Shown: positions 7,899-15,848 of the stretch, piece by piece
How positions within the stretch are numbered: the stretch's first letter is position 1
Layout of the letters: each line of letters opens with the position of its first letter
NCBI GenBank assembly: GCA_910576865.1
Contig: CAJTKE010000027.1
Coordinates: forward strand, 1-27,914
Origin: an uncultured Oscillibacter sp.
Lineage (GTDB): Bacteria > Bacillota > Clostridia > Oscillospirales > Oscillospiraceae
Direction of reading: 5' to 3'
DNA length: 27,914 nucleotides
The notes under the pieces: generated by a model
The model's database searches: none
Seen by the model: the letters and a program-made list of their open reading frames with translations, nothing else
Told to the model about the DNA's origin: nothing
Position numbers and translations under genes: made by a program

Positions 7899-8474
7899 TT
7901 ATTTCAGCTCGTCCAGCGTCAGGGAGAAGCTGTCCATGAACGTCTCCAGGAAGTAGTCCACCTCCGGCAGGCCGAAGGCCTCCAGGGCCCGCCTCGTCTG
8001 GGCGGCGGCCTCCCGGAACTCGGTGTTCCCCGCCTTCAGCTCCTCCACGCACTTGATGTAGGCCGACAGCTTGTCCGCCGCCTTCACCAGCCGCTCCGCC
8101 TCCTGGTCCACGTCGGTGAGCACCGGGGCGTAGGCCCCCCGGAGCTCCTGGGGCAGCATGTTCAGCAGCTTCCGCTCCGCCACCGCCTCCACGTCCTTGT
8201 AGGCGCTCTGGATGGCGGGGTTGTCGTATTTGATGGGGGTGGGCATGTCCCCGGTGAGAATTTCGCTGGCGTCGTGGTACAGCGCCGCCGCCGCCACGGC
8301 CCCGGGGTCCACGGTCCCGCCGAATTTTTCCTTGCGGATCACCGCCAGGGCGTGGGCCAGCACCGCCGCCTGATGGCTGTGCTCCTGGACGTTCTCCGGG
8401 GCGGTGTTCCGCATCAGCGCCCAGCGCTGGATGAACCGCATCCGGGAGATGTAGGCGAAAAAGTGGCTTCGCAT
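7899..8474 (-). CDS. yfbR: 5'-deoxynucleotidase (YfbR-type HD phosphohydrolase)
   Basis: The 191-residue product is collinear with E. coli YfbR, an HD-domain enzyme that dephosphorylates deoxyribonucleoside 5'-monophosphates. Visible features: SHFFAYISRM and RWALMRNTAPENVQEHSHQ (substrate Trp18, metal His32), LYHDASEILTGDMPTPIKY (metal HD pair His67-Asp68, then the acidic catalytic loop), and VKAADKLSAYIKCVEELKAGN (metal Asp134). Length equals the family norm. ATG 8474 lies four bases after the mtaB stop with GGAGG inside the mtaB end, so the two are co-transcribed. Role: dNMP pool control in the cytosol. Confidence 0.92.
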   Translation of the reverse strand: MRSHFFAYISRMRFIQRWALMRNTAPENVQEHSHQAAVLAHALAVIRKEKFGGTVDPGAVAAAALYHDASEILTGDMPTPIKYDNPAIQSAYKDVEAVAERKLLNMLPQELRGAYAPVLTDVDQEAERLVKAADKLSAYIKCVEELKAGNTEFREAAAQTRRALEAFGLPEVDYFLETFMDSFSLTLDELK

Positions 8475-8478
8475 ATCC

Positions 8479-9774
8479 TCACTCCTCCAATTCCCCGAAC
8501 AGGACTTCCCCGTCCGTCCGGACGATTCTCACGGGCCGGACCTGATTGTGGAGGCCCGCCCCCCTCACCAGCACCTCGGCGTAGTTGGGGGCGTGGCCCA
8601 GGAACAGGCCCTCCTCCCCCGCGGGCTGCTCGAAGAGCACCTCGTGGACCTCCCCCACGCAGCCCTCCAGGTACGTCCGGCGCATGGCCCCGGCCAGCTC
8701 CGCCGCCCGGCGGGCCCGCTCTCCCCGGAGGGCTTTGGGCACCTGCTCCATCTCCGCCGCCGGGGTGCCGGGGCGCTCCGAGTAGGGGAAGATGTGCATC
8801 CGGGCGAAGCCGCACTTCTGAATGAACTCCAGGGTCTCCCGGAACTCCTCCTCCGTCTCCCCGGGGAAGCCGGTGATCAGGTCCGTGGTGACGGCGGGGC
8901 GGCGGAAGTGCCGGTTCAAAAGCTCCACGGCCTCCAGGTACCGGGCGGTGCCGTACTTCCGGCGCATCCGCCGGAGGGTGGCGTCGCAGCCGCTCTGGAG
9001 GGACAGGTGGAACTGGGGGCACAGGTCCGGCAGCGCCGCCGCCCGCTGGCAGAACTCCTCCGTGACGGTCCGGGGCTCCAGGCTTCCCAGGCGCAGGCGC
9101 GTGCCGGGCACGGCGGAGGCGACGGTCTCCAGCAGGTCGATGAGGGTCAGCCCCTGGTGGAGGTCCCGGCCCCAGGAGGAGATCTCGATACCCGTCAGCA
9201 CGATCTCCCGATAGCCCTGGCGCCGCAGCTCCAGAGCCTGGACCGCCGCCTCCCCCATGGACAGGGACCGCACCGGCCCCCGGGCGTAGGGGATGATGCA
9301 GTAGGAACAGAAGTTGGCGCAGCCGTCCTCCACCTTCAGAAGGGCCCGGGTCCGGCCCTCCAGCCCCCCGGCGGGCAGCCACTCGAAGTGCCGGCGCTCG
9401 AAGGGGTGGTCGATGGCCTCCAGGGGACCGCCCCGGTCCCGGACGGCCCGCTCCAGAAGGCCCAGGAAGCCCATCCGGTCCCCGGTGCCCGCCAGCAGGT
9501 CGGCCCCCAGGGCCCGGGCCTCGGCCGCGTGGGTCTGGGACCAGCAGCCGCAGACGGCCACCACGGCCCCCGGGTGGTCCCGGCGGACCCGGTGGACGGC
9601 CTGCCGGGACTTCTGGTCCCCGGCGGCGGTGACGGAACAGGTGTTGATGACGTAGGCGTCCGCATCCCGGCTGAAGGGCACGATCTCGTGGCCCCGGGCC
9701 CGGAGCTCCCGCTCCATGGCCTGGGTCTCGTACTGGTTCACCTTGCAGCCGAGGGTGTAGATGGCGATTTTCAT
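8479..9774 (-). CDS. mtaB: tRNA (ms2t6A37) methylthiotransferase MtaB
   Basis: A 431-residue radical-SAM methylthiotransferase. The N-terminal MTTase domain shows LGCKVNQYETQAM (Cys10), VINTCSVTAAGDQKSRQAV (Cys46) and VCGCWSQ (Cys75/Cys77; Cys77 fits the third ligand of the auxiliary 4Fe-4S cluster). The radical-SAM motif CANFCSYC (152-159) is intact, followed by LTGIEISSWG, LQSGCDATLRRM and TDLITGFPGETEEEF. A C-terminal TRAM-like segment ends the protein. It adds the methylthio group to t6A37 in ANN-decoding tRNAs. MtaB, rather than MiaB or RimO, fits the GCKVNQYE start and the length. AAGGAG lies 13 bases upstream, slightly far. A cysteine desulfurase gene diverges from it. Confidence 0.93.
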   Translation of the reverse strand: MKIAIYTLGCKVNQYETQAMERELRARGHEIVPFSRDADAYVINTCSVTAAGDQKSRQAVHRVRRDHPGAVVAVCGCWSQTHAAEARALGADLLAGTGDRMGFLGLLERAVRDRGGPLEAIDHPFERRHFEWLPAGGLEGRTRALLKVEDGCANFCSYCIIPYARGPVRSLSMGEAAVQALELRRQGYREIVLTGIEISSWGRDLHQGLTLIDLLETVASAVPGTRLRLGSLEPRTVTEEFCQRAAALPDLCPQFHLSLQSGCDATLRRMRRKYGTARYLEAVELLNRHFRRPAVTTDLITGFPGETEEEFRETLEFIQKCGFARMHIFPYSERPGTPAAEMEQVPKALRGERARRAAELAGAMRRTYLEGCVGEVHEVLFEQPAGEEGLFLGHAPNYAEVLVRGAGLHNQVRPVRIVRTDGEVLFGELEE

Positions 9775-9791
9775 GTCGGCTCAGATTCTCC

Positions 9792-9863
9792 TTGCGCTTT
9801 GTAAACTTGTCCAGTATAATGGCTTGGTATGCCATTATACCTTGAACACCCCCCTTTGGGCAA
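9792..9863. promoter_or_regulatory. Divergent promoters embedded in a 10-bp palindrome
   Basis: A perfect inverted repeat GTATAATGGC / GCCATTATAC (9814-9823 and 9831-9840, 7-nt centre) holds a -10 box on each strand. Rightward: TTGCGC (9792-9797), 17-base spacer, TATAAT (9815-9820). Leftward: TTGCCC (9858-9863), 18-base spacer, TATAAT (9834-9839). One bound protein would cover both start points, of mtaB-yfbR and of the desulfurase gene. Confidence 0.6.
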
Positions 9864-9887
9864 GCCCCAACGAAAGGAGTTTTCCAT

Positions 9888-11027
9888 ATGATCTACCTGG
9901 ACCACGCCGCCACCGCCCCCGTCCCCCGGGCCGTGGCGGACGCCATGCTGGAGGTCCTGACGGAGCAGTACGGCAACCCCAGCTCTCAGTATCCCCTCGG
10001 CGCCGGGATGAAGCGCCGGGTGGAGGGCTGGCGGGAGGCCGTGGCCGCCCTGATGGACTGCCCGGCGGAGCGGCTGTTCTTCACCTCCTGCGGCACCGAG
10101 GGGGACAACTGGGCCCTCCGCGCCGCCGCCTGGCAGAACCGCCACGTTGGGAAACACATCGTCACCACGGCGGTGGAGCACAGTGCCGTGCTGGAGTGCT
10201 GCAAGTGGCTGGAGCGGGACGGGTACGAGGTTACGTACGTCGCCCCGGACCGGGACGGGAGCATCCCGGCGGAGCGGGTGCTGGAGGCCGTCCGGCCCGA
10301 CACCGCCGTGGTCTCCGTCATGTTCGTCAACAACGAGCTGGGGACCCGCTACCCGGTCAAGCCCATCGCCCGGGGCCTCCCTGCCCGGAATCCGAAGACC
10401 CTCCTCCACACCGACGCGGTCCAGGGCCTGGGGGGCATGCTCTCCGCCCGGGAGCTGGGGGCGGACTTCGTCACCGTCTCCGCCCACAAGATCGGCGGGC
10501 CCAAGGGCGTGGGGGCGCTGTACATCGCCCCCCGGGTGAAGAACCCCCGGCCCCTGCTCCCCGGCGGGGGCCAGGAGCGGGGACTCCGCGCCGGCACCGA
10601 GGCCACGGCCCAGATCGCCGGCTTCGCCAGGGCGGCGGAGCTCCGCCTGGAAAGGCGCACGGAGATTCAGGGCCATCTGGCGGGCCTCCGGGCCCATGCC
10701 CTGGAGCGTCTCCTGGGCTTCCCGGACCTGACGGTTTTGGGCGGCGTCTCCTCGGACACGGCGCCCCACATCCTGGCCCTGTCTCTCGCGGGCTGGCCCA
10801 GTCAGAACATCGTCAACGACCTGGGGGCCCAGGGAATCTGTATCTCCGCCGGGTCCGCCTGCCACCAGGGGAAGCCCAGCCATGTGGTGGCCGCCCTGAA
10901 GCTGCCGAAACGGGTGGCCTCCGGGGTCATCCGCCTCAGCTTCGGCCCCGAGACCACGGAGGCGGAGATCGACGCCTGCGTCCAGGCCCTCCGCCGGCAT
11001 CACGACCAGCGGATGCCCATGCTGTGA
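9888..11027 (+). CDS. Cysteine desulfurase (NifS/IscS-like, PLP class V)
   Basis: A 379-residue class V aminotransferase starting at ATG 9888 with AAAGGAG 9 bases upstream. It opens with MIYLDHAATAPVP and keeps TSCGTEGDN, TTAVEHSAV (His98, ring stacking), FVNNELGT, HTDAVQ, SAHKIGGPKGVG (PLP Lys201), GGGQERGLRAGTEAT and SAGSACHQGKPS (persulfide Cys325). It liberates sulfur from L-cysteine as an enzyme-bound persulfide for Fe-S clusters or thiolated tRNA. The extra residues after the catalytic Cys seen in IscS are short, nearer to NifS/IscS-like housekeeping copies of Clostridia. No IscU or ThiI/MnmA gene lies beside it. Divergence from mtaB, an Fe-S tRNA enzyme, is suggestive. Confidence 0.92.
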   Translation: MIYLDHAATAPVPRAVADAMLEVLTEQYGNPSSQYPLGAGMKRRVEGWREAVAALMDCPAERLFFTSCGTEGDNWALRAAAWQNRHVGKHIVTTAVEHSAVLECCKWLERDGYEVTYVAPDRDGSIPAERVLEAVRPDTAVVSVMFVNNELGTRYPVKPIARGLPARNPKTLLHTDAVQGLGGMLSARELGADFVTVSAHKIGGPKGVGALYIAPRVKNPRPLLPGGGQERGLRAGTEATAQIAGFARAAELRLERRTEIQGHLAGLRAHALERLLGFPDLTVLGGVSSDTAPHILALSLAGWPSQNIVNDLGAQGICISAGSACHQGKPSHVVAALKLPKRVASGVIRLSFGPETTEAEIDACVQALRRHHDQRMPML

Positions 11028-11060
11028 TCCCGATCTGATATTGTTTGAATAAGGTGTGTC

Positions 11061-12449
11061 ATGTTCAATTTTCTTCGCCGGGAACCCGGCTTCTACAAGC
11101 GGCTCTTCAAGCTCTCCCTGCCCATGATCCTCCAGAACCTCATCACCTTCTCCCTGGGGCTCATCGACACCTTCATGGTCTCCCGCCTGGGAAACGCCGA
11201 GATGGCGGCGGTGACCACCGCCAACGTCCCCGTCTTCCTCCTCACCAGCATCGTCTTCGGCTTCCAGAGCGGCCTTGGCATCCTGGTGAGCCAGTACTGG
11301 GGCAAGGGGGATGAGAGGAGCGTCAGCCGCGCCATGGGGGTGGCCTCCCTGCTGGGGACCGCCGTCACGCTGCCCCTGGCTCTCATTTTCTGCGCCTTCC
11401 CGGTGCCGGTGATGGACCTCCTCTCCAACAAGCACGAGCTCAGCCTCCTGGGCGGACCCTACCTCCAGGTGATCGGCTTTTCCTACGTCTTCAACATGCT
11501 CTCCTCCATCTACGTCAGCGCCCGGCGGAGCGTGGAGGACCCGGGCTTCGGCATGAAGCTCTTCGGCTTCTCCACCATCCTGAACACGGGGCTGAACTAT
11601 CTCCTGATCTTCGGCAAGTGCGGCTTCCCCGCCCTGGGGGTGGCCGGCGCGGCCATCGCCACCCTGCTGGCCCGGGTCAGCGAGTTCGCCATCTGCGTGT
11701 TCTGCGCCCTGCGCAGCAAGCTCATCCCCCTGTACCTGGGGCTCTTCTTCCGCCCCGGGGCGGACATGCTGCGCCGCTTTGTCAAATACGCCTCCCCGGT
11801 GGTCCTGAACGAGACCGTCTGGGGCCTGGGGAACTCCCTGCTGACGGTGATCCTGGGCTACACCGACGACTCCGTGGAGATGCTGGCGGCCAACGCCGTC
11901 ATGGGCAACCTGAACCGATTGTTCCTGGTGGTCTGTTTCGGCCTGGGGGCCGCCACCGCCGTCATCGTGGGCAAGGCCATCGGCGAGGGCCAGGGCCGGG
12001 AGAAGGTCATGGACCTGAGCCGGGCCCTCCTCTGGTTCGCCGTGCTGGTGGGGACCGTGCTGGCCCTCTTTTCCCTGGCCCTGGTGCCCCTGGTCTTCGT
12101 GCCCTTCATCTTCCCCATGTTCAAGCTCTTCGGCCTCTCCGCCGAGATCGCCGCGGCCCTGGCCGTCATGGGCTTCGCCACCATTCCCCTCCACGCCTGC
12201 GCCATCTCCGCCATCACCGGCGTCCTCCGGGCCGGGGGCGACGTGTTCTGGTCCACGGCCCTGGACATCGCCCCCCAGTGGGTGGTGTGCCTCCCCGTCA
12301 CGGCCCTGGCGGCCCTGGTGTGGAAGCTGGGCGTCTGGCCCATTGCCTTCTGCATCCAGCTGGAGAGCATCGTGAAATTCCCCTTCTGCCTCTGGCGGGT
12401 CCGGGGCGGGAAGTGGATCAACGACGTGACGGGAGGAACCGGGGAATGA
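11061..12449 (+). CDS. MATE-family multidrug/sodium antiporter
   Basis: A 462-residue integral membrane protein with about 12 hydrophobic segments in two similar halves. MATE hallmarks include LSLPMILQNLITFSLGLIDT at the first helix, MVSRLGNAEMAAVTTA, FGFQSGLGILVSQYWGKGD (first-half signature) and AANAVMGNLNRLFLVVCFGL with GKAIGEG in the second half. It should export cationic or planar drugs in exchange for Na+ or H+; the substrate cannot be read from the sequence. TAAGGTG lies before ATG 11061, 33 bases after the desulfurase stop. Its stop codon overlaps the next gene's start (ATGA, 12446-12449), so the two are translationally coupled. Confidence 0.9.
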   Translation: MFNFLRREPGFYKRLFKLSLPMILQNLITFSLGLIDTFMVSRLGNAEMAAVTTANVPVFLLTSIVFGFQSGLGILVSQYWGKGDERSVSRAMGVASLLGTAVTLPLALIFCAFPVPVMDLLSNKHELSLLGGPYLQVIGFSYVFNMLSSIYVSARRSVEDPGFGMKLFGFSTILNTGLNYLLIFGKCGFPALGVAGAAIATLLARVSEFAICVFCALRSKLIPLYLGLFFRPGADMLRRFVKYASPVVLNETVWGLGNSLLTVILGYTDDSVEMLAANAVMGNLNRLFLVVCFGLGAATAVIVGKAIGEGQGREKVMDLSRALLWFAVLVGTVLALFSLALVPLVFVPFIFPMFKLFGLSAEIAAALAVMGFATIPLHACAISAITGVLRAGGDVFWSTALDIAPQWVVCLPVTALAALVWKLGVWPIAFCIQLESIVKFPFCLWRVRGGKWINDVTGGTGE

Positions 12450-13267
12450 GCCTCTTCCGCTGCCCCCTCTGCGCCGCCCCTCTGGAGCGGGAGGCCGGGG
12501 CGTACCGCTGCCCCGGGGGCCACAGCTTCGACGTCGCCCGGGAGGGCTACGTCCACCTCCTGCCCCCCAACCAAAAGCACTCCGCCCTCCCCGGCGACGA
12601 CCGGGACATGGTGCTGGCCCGGCGGGCATTCCTGTCCGGAGGGTATTATCGGCCGCTTTTGAATACGATCTGTAGTCGAATTCTGGCCCTTTCCGGCGAA
12701 GCGCCGGTCCTGCTGGACGCGGGCTGCGGGGAGGGGTATTACACTGCCGGGGTCTATCGGGCCCTGCTGGACGCCGGGAGGCGGCCCCGGATGGCGGGGA
12801 CGGACATCTCGAAATTCGCCCTCCGCGCCGCCGCCCGGCGGGAGAGGGGGGTGGAGTTCGCCGTGGCGTCCTCCTACCGCCTGCCTCTGGCGGACGGGAG
12901 CGCGGACGTACTGCTGAACTGCTTCTCCCCCCTGGCCCTGGAGGAGTTCCGGCGGGTCCTGAGGCCCGGGGGAATCTTTCTCTACGTGGTGCCGGGGGCG
13001 GAGCACCTGTGGGAGATGAAGGAGATTCTCTATGAGAGGCCCTATCCCAACGAGGAGAAGGAGACCCCCTACGAGGGCTTCGCCTATCGGGAGATTGTCC
13101 CGGTGGACGGGACGGTTTTGCTGGAGCGGCGGGAGGACCTTCAAAACCTCTTCCGCATGACCCCTTATTTTTGGAAAACCCCCAGGGCCGGGGCGGAGCG
13201 CCTGGCGGCCTTGGACCGGCTGGAGGTGCGGACCTCCTTCCGGGTGCATGTGTTTGAAAAGCTGTGA
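12446..13267 (+). CDS. rlmA: RlmA-type 23S rRNA (guanine-N1) methyltransferase
   Basis: The start at ATG 12446 overlaps the MATE stop; GGGAGGAACC precedes it. The 273-residue product has an N-terminal zinc-ribbon-like motif CPLCAAPL...YRCPGGHSFD (Cys6, Cys9, Cys22, His26), then DVAREGYVHLLPPNQ, which is characteristic of RlmA. A Rossmann SAM-binding domain follows with LLDAGCGEGYYTAGV (about 90-104), DISKFALRAAARR, and a C-terminal region with GGIFLYVVPGAEHLWEMKEI. RlmA enzymes methylate G745 or G748 of helix 35; the G748 type gives tylosin/mycinamicin resistance. Which one this is cannot be decided by eye. Coupling to an exporter makes a resistance role conceivable (inference). Confidence 0.85.
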   Translation: MSLFRCPLCAAPLEREAGAYRCPGGHSFDVAREGYVHLLPPNQKHSALPGDDRDMVLARRAFLSGGYYRPLLNTICSRILALSGEAPVLLDAGCGEGYYTAGVYRALLDAGRRPRMAGTDISKFALRAAARRERGVEFAVASSYRLPLADGSADVLLNCFSPLALEEFRRVLRPGGIFLYVVPGAEHLWEMKEILYERPYPNEEKETPYEGFAYREIVPVDGTVLLERREDLQNLFRMTPYFWKTPRAGAERLAALDRLEVRTSFRVHVFEKL

Positions 13268-13280
13268 AAGGAGCATTGCC

Positions 13281-13982
13281 ATGAAACCCAATCCCACCCG
13301 TTCCGCCCTCATTCTCATCGACATGGAAAACGGCTTTGTGGACCGCCGGGGCGGCCACTGCATCCAGGGGGCCCAGGCCACCGTCCCCGCCTGCGCCCGG
13401 GCACTGGACCTGGCGAGGAGCAAGGGCATTCCCGTCTTCTTCGTCAAGCGCATCTACCGCGCCGACGGCAGCGACGTGGAGCTGACCCGCTACGCCGCCT
13501 GGAAGGCCGGGGGCCACGCCTGCCGCCCCGCCTCCACGGGGCCCAACAGCGCCCAGGCCCCGGAGGCCCTCCGCCCCCAGCCGGGGGACTACGCCATCAT
13601 CAAGCCCCGGTGGAGCGCCTTCTTCCAGACGGAGCTGGACCTGATTCTCCGCCGCCTGGACGTGCGGACGGTGATCCTGGCGGGCACCACCACCCCCAAC
13701 TGCGTCCGCACCACCTGCTACGACGCCATCGCCCTGGAGTACAACACGGTGGTGCTGACGGACTGCTGCTCCTCCCAGACGGAGGAGATTCAAAGAGTGA
13801 ACCTGGAGGACATGGAGCGGGCCGGGGCCGTGCTGATGGACAGCGCCGCCTTCGCCTCTTACGGGCCGGAGACGGTGCCCGATCTCTCCGCCGCCATCCG
13901 GGAGGAGATGCTGGCCTCGGACGCGTTTCCGGAGCCCTTCGAGACGGAGGGGGACGCCGTGGGCTGGGCGGACCGCTGGTGA
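13281..13982 (+). CDS. Isochorismatase-family cysteine hydrolase
   Basis: Start set at ATG 13281, which has GAAAGGAG 7 bases upstream; an earlier in-frame ATG lies inside the previous gene. The 233-residue product shows the isochorismatase/nicotinamidase catalytic set: ILIDMENGFVD (Asp14), IIKPRWSAFFQTELD (Lys108) and LAGTTTPNCVRTTCYDA (Cys141), with the cis-peptide just before the Cys region. Family members hydrolyse amides, carbamoyl groups or enol ethers. The insertion around 60-95 and the C-terminal extension (about 195-233) leave the substrate open: nicotinamide, ureidoacrylate or another carbamate. It is the last gene of the plus-strand run from the desulfurase; no strong terminator follows. 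Confidence 0.85.
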   Translation: MKPNPTRSALILIDMENGFVDRRGGHCIQGAQATVPACARALDLARSKGIPVFFVKRIYRADGSDVELTRYAAWKAGGHACRPASTGPNSAQAPEALRPQPGDYAIIKPRWSAFFQTELDLILRRLDVRTVILAGTTTPNCVRTTCYDAIALEYNTVVLTDCCSSQTEEIQRVNLEDMERAGAVLMDSAAFASYGPETVPDLSAAIREEMLASDAFPEPFETEGDAVGWADRW

Positions 13983-14071
13983 GGTCCGCGTGCAGATTGT
14001 GAACGTTTGCGTAAATTCTTCCGGCCCTTTCGTCAAAGCGTAAAAAAAGCCGGAGAACCTTTGGCAAAATC

Positions 14072-14153
14072 GGAAAATTTTCTGAAACATGGAGAAAAAC
14101 CGTTGATTTTTCACCGGGAAAATGCTAATTTCTTTATAGCGAAATCGATTGCG
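14072..14153 (+). promoter_or_regulatory. Promoter and LacI-type operator candidate upstream of iolE
   Basis: TTGATT (14103-14108) and TAATTT (14126-14131) are 17 bases apart. Just downstream lies a 14-base near-palindrome CGAAATCGATTGCG (14140-14153; 12 of 14 positions symmetric) with the central CG typical of LacI-family operators. GGAAAATTTTCTGAAA (14072-14087) precedes the -35 and could act as an UP element. A weak cre-like match TGTGAACGTTTGCG lies at 13998-14011. All are sequence-based guesses. Confidence 0.4.
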
Positions 14154-14241
14154 GAAGCCTCCCGCTTTCGCCGGTTTTCACCTTTGACCCAGAGGCCCCA
14201 CCGGGCCCCAGGACGATGAATTTTCAAGGAGGTCGTTTCCC

Positions 14242-15144
14242 ATGTTTGATTCCAAGAACGTTTCCCTGGGCATTGCGCCCATCGGCTGGTGCAACGACGA
14301 CATGCCGGAGCTGGGCGGAGAGAACACCTTCCAGCAGATCGTCAGCGAGATGGCCCTGGCGGGCTTCACCGGCTGTGAGATCGGCAACAAGTACCCCACG
14401 GACCCGGCGGAGCTGAAGAAGGCCCTGGACCTGCGGGGCATGCGCATCGCCAGCCGCTGGTATTCCTCCTTCCTCCTGACCCGCCCCTTCGAGGAGGAGG
14501 AGAAGGACTTCAAGGCCAACCTGGACTTCCTGGCCGCCGTGGGCGCCAACCGGATCAACGTCAGCGAGCAGAGCTATTCCATTCAGGGCCAGATGGACAC
14601 CCCGGTCCTGACGGGAGGGCACAAGCACGTGATGAACGACGAGGAGTGGGCCCGCTTCTGCGACGGGCTGAACAAGCTGGGCAAAATCGCCGTTGACCGG
14701 GGCTTCAAGCTCTGCTTCCACCACCACATGGGCACCGTGGTCCAGACCAGCGAGGAGACGGACCGCATGATGGCCAACACCGACCCCCGGTATGTGTTCC
14801 TCTGCTATGACACCGGCCACTTCACCTTCGCCGGCGAGGACCCCCTGACCATGCTGAAGAAATATGTGGACCGGGTGGGCCACGTGCATCTGAAGGACAT
14901 GCGCCTCCCCGTGGTCGAGGAGGCCCGGAAGAACAACTGGAGCTTCCTCCAGTCCGTGCGCAGCGGCGCGTTCACGGTGCCCGGCGACGGCGACGTGAAC
15001 TTCGACCCCGTGTTCAAGGTTCTGGCGGACGCCGGGTATCAGGGCTGGCTCCTGGTGGAGGCCGAGCAGGATCCCGCCAAGGCGAATCCGCTGGAGTACG
15101 CCATGAAGGGGCGGAAGTACATCAAGGAGCATACCGGGCTGTAA
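14242..15144 (+). CDS. iolE: Myo-inosose-2 dehydratase (IolE)
   Basis: A 300-residue TIM-barrel (xylose isomerase-like) protein starting at ATG 14242 with AAGGAGG 9 bases upstream. IolE features are clear: SLGIAPIGWCNDDMPELGGE, FTGCEIGNKYP, RIASRWYSSF, FKLCFHHHMGTVVQT, LCYDTGHFTFAGEDP, VGHVHLKDMR and GYQGWLLVEAEQDP, supplying the Glu/Asp/His metal ligands of the family. It dehydrates 2-keto-myo-inositol to 3D-trihydroxycyclohexane-1,2-dione, step two of inositol breakdown. Length matches Bacillus IolE (about 297). The next iol gene starts only after a 759-base structured gap. Confidence 0.93.
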   Translation: MFDSKNVSLGIAPIGWCNDDMPELGGENTFQQIVSEMALAGFTGCEIGNKYPTDPAELKKALDLRGMRIASRWYSSFLLTRPFEEEEKDFKANLDFLAAVGANRINVSEQSYSIQGQMDTPVLTGGHKHVMNDEEWARFCDGLNKLGKIAVDRGFKLCFHHHMGTVVQTSEETDRMMANTDPRYVFLCYDTGHFTFAGEDPLTMLKKYVDRVGHVHLKDMRLPVVEEARKNNWSFLQSVRSGAFTVPGDGDVNFDPVFKVLADAGYQGWLLVEAEQDPAKANPLEYAMKGRKYIKEHTGL

Positions 15145-15192
15145 GGCCGGGGCCTGTACTCGCCCTTCGGGCGGGGCGGATTGGCAGTCAGC

Positions 15193-15218
15193 GATGGCTG
15201 GTGCAATGCACCCCCCAT
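15193..15218 (+). repeat. Repeat block A, left copy
   Basis: This 26-base block (GATGGCTGGTGC...CACCCCCCAT) recurs inverted at 15846-15871 with 24 of 26 positions identical. It forms the outer arms of the nested repeats that fill the iolE-iolB gap. Confidence 0.85.
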
Positions 15219-15405
15219 GTCGTCGGAAGAAACTCCGCCCGCTCCGCCCCCGCCTGACGGCGAGGTCTCCGCTCTGCTCCGTTCCTTCCTCCTCTCCCCA
15301 CCGCGCGGGGCGCGGCGGGGGCCCCTCTTTTGCGAAAAGAGACTGCGTCCGCAGACGCGTGTCGGAGGCCAACCGCCGCAAAGCGGCGGCTCTTAGGCCG
15401 GAGAC

Positions 15406-15436
15406 GAATGCGCCGTGCACGGTGGAAGAGAGAAAA
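15406..15436 (+). repeat. Repeat block B, left copy
   Basis: A 31-base block (GAATGCGCCGTGCACGGTGG then AAGAGAGAAAA) is repeated exactly, inverted, at 15785-15815. It contains a CCGTGCACGG self-palindrome. Confidence 0.9.
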
Positions 15437-15541
15437 CGGGGGGCGCGCAAGACGTGCTTCCGGTTTCACGCATGTCTTCTGTCCGCGGCGTGGTGCAAGC
15501 GGGGGTTTTGGAGGTCGAAGTAAGGCCTGTCCGGCCCTCCT

Positions 15542-15638
15542 CGCTGCCGCTGACTTGGCGCTTGGGGAAAGAGAACCTCCCTGTGGGGCCGGTTCCCTGA
15601 CCGGCCATTTTCCAAAGAGCGCCAGGGCAGCGGCAGCG
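15542..15638. repeat. ~97-nt nested hairpin in the iolE-iolB gap
   Basis: The segments pair outside-in: CGCTGCCGCTG with CAGCGGCAGCG (15542-15552/15628-15638), TGGCGCT with AGCGCCA (15556-15562/15618-15624), GGAAA with TTTCC (15566-15570/15609-15613), and GGCCGGT with ACCGGCC (15587-15593/15600-15606). It is a long imperfect hairpin, roughly centred between the two copies of block B. It could be a MITE-like remnant or a processing/stability element in the iol mRNA. Confidence 0.75.
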
Positions 15639-15784
15639 GAAAGAGAAGCAGGTCGATTCGTCAAGCACCTTCCCAGCCTGTTTCGTGCTGTTCTACCGTA
15701 AGAAAGGCAATGTCTATACAAATAGCCTGATCCGGGAATCAGCCCCACAGGATTGGCTATCGATAGAAGATCATAATTACTTCT

Positions 15785-15815
15785 TTTTCTCTCTTCCACC
15801 GTGCACGGCGCATTC
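15785..15815 (-). repeat. Repeat block B, right (inverted) copy
   Basis: Exact 31-base reverse complement of 15406-15436. Read on the minus strand, the right unit has the same order A-then-B as the left unit on the plus strand, so two inverted copies of one repeat unit are present. Confidence 0.9.
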
Positions 15816-15848
15816 TCTCTTTTTCTTCTGGAAGAAAAAGAGAGAATG
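15811..15848. repeat. Perfect 18-bp hairpin, 2-nt loop
   Basis: CATTCTCTCTTTTTCTTC (15811-15828) and its exact complement (15831-15848) are separated by TG. The hairpin joins blocks A and B of the right repeat unit and lies about 55 bases before the iolB start. It could affect transcription or mRNA decay within the operon. Confidence 0.85.

Noticed and set aside
6660..8825. A 721-codon plus-strand frame opposite the SLH, yfbR and mtaB genes
   Set aside because: Antisense shadow of real genes in GC-rich DNA.
13248..13280. An upstream in-frame ATG extending the isochorismatase-family protein by 11 residues
   Set aside because: It lies inside the previous gene, and the strong AAAGGAG serves the ATG at 13281.
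9771..14114. A 1447-codon antisense open frame over the desulfurase, MATE, methyltransferase and hydrolase genes
   Set aside because: It is a shadow of four well-supported plus-strand genes; its composition is Gly/Arg/His/Pro-rich with no domains.
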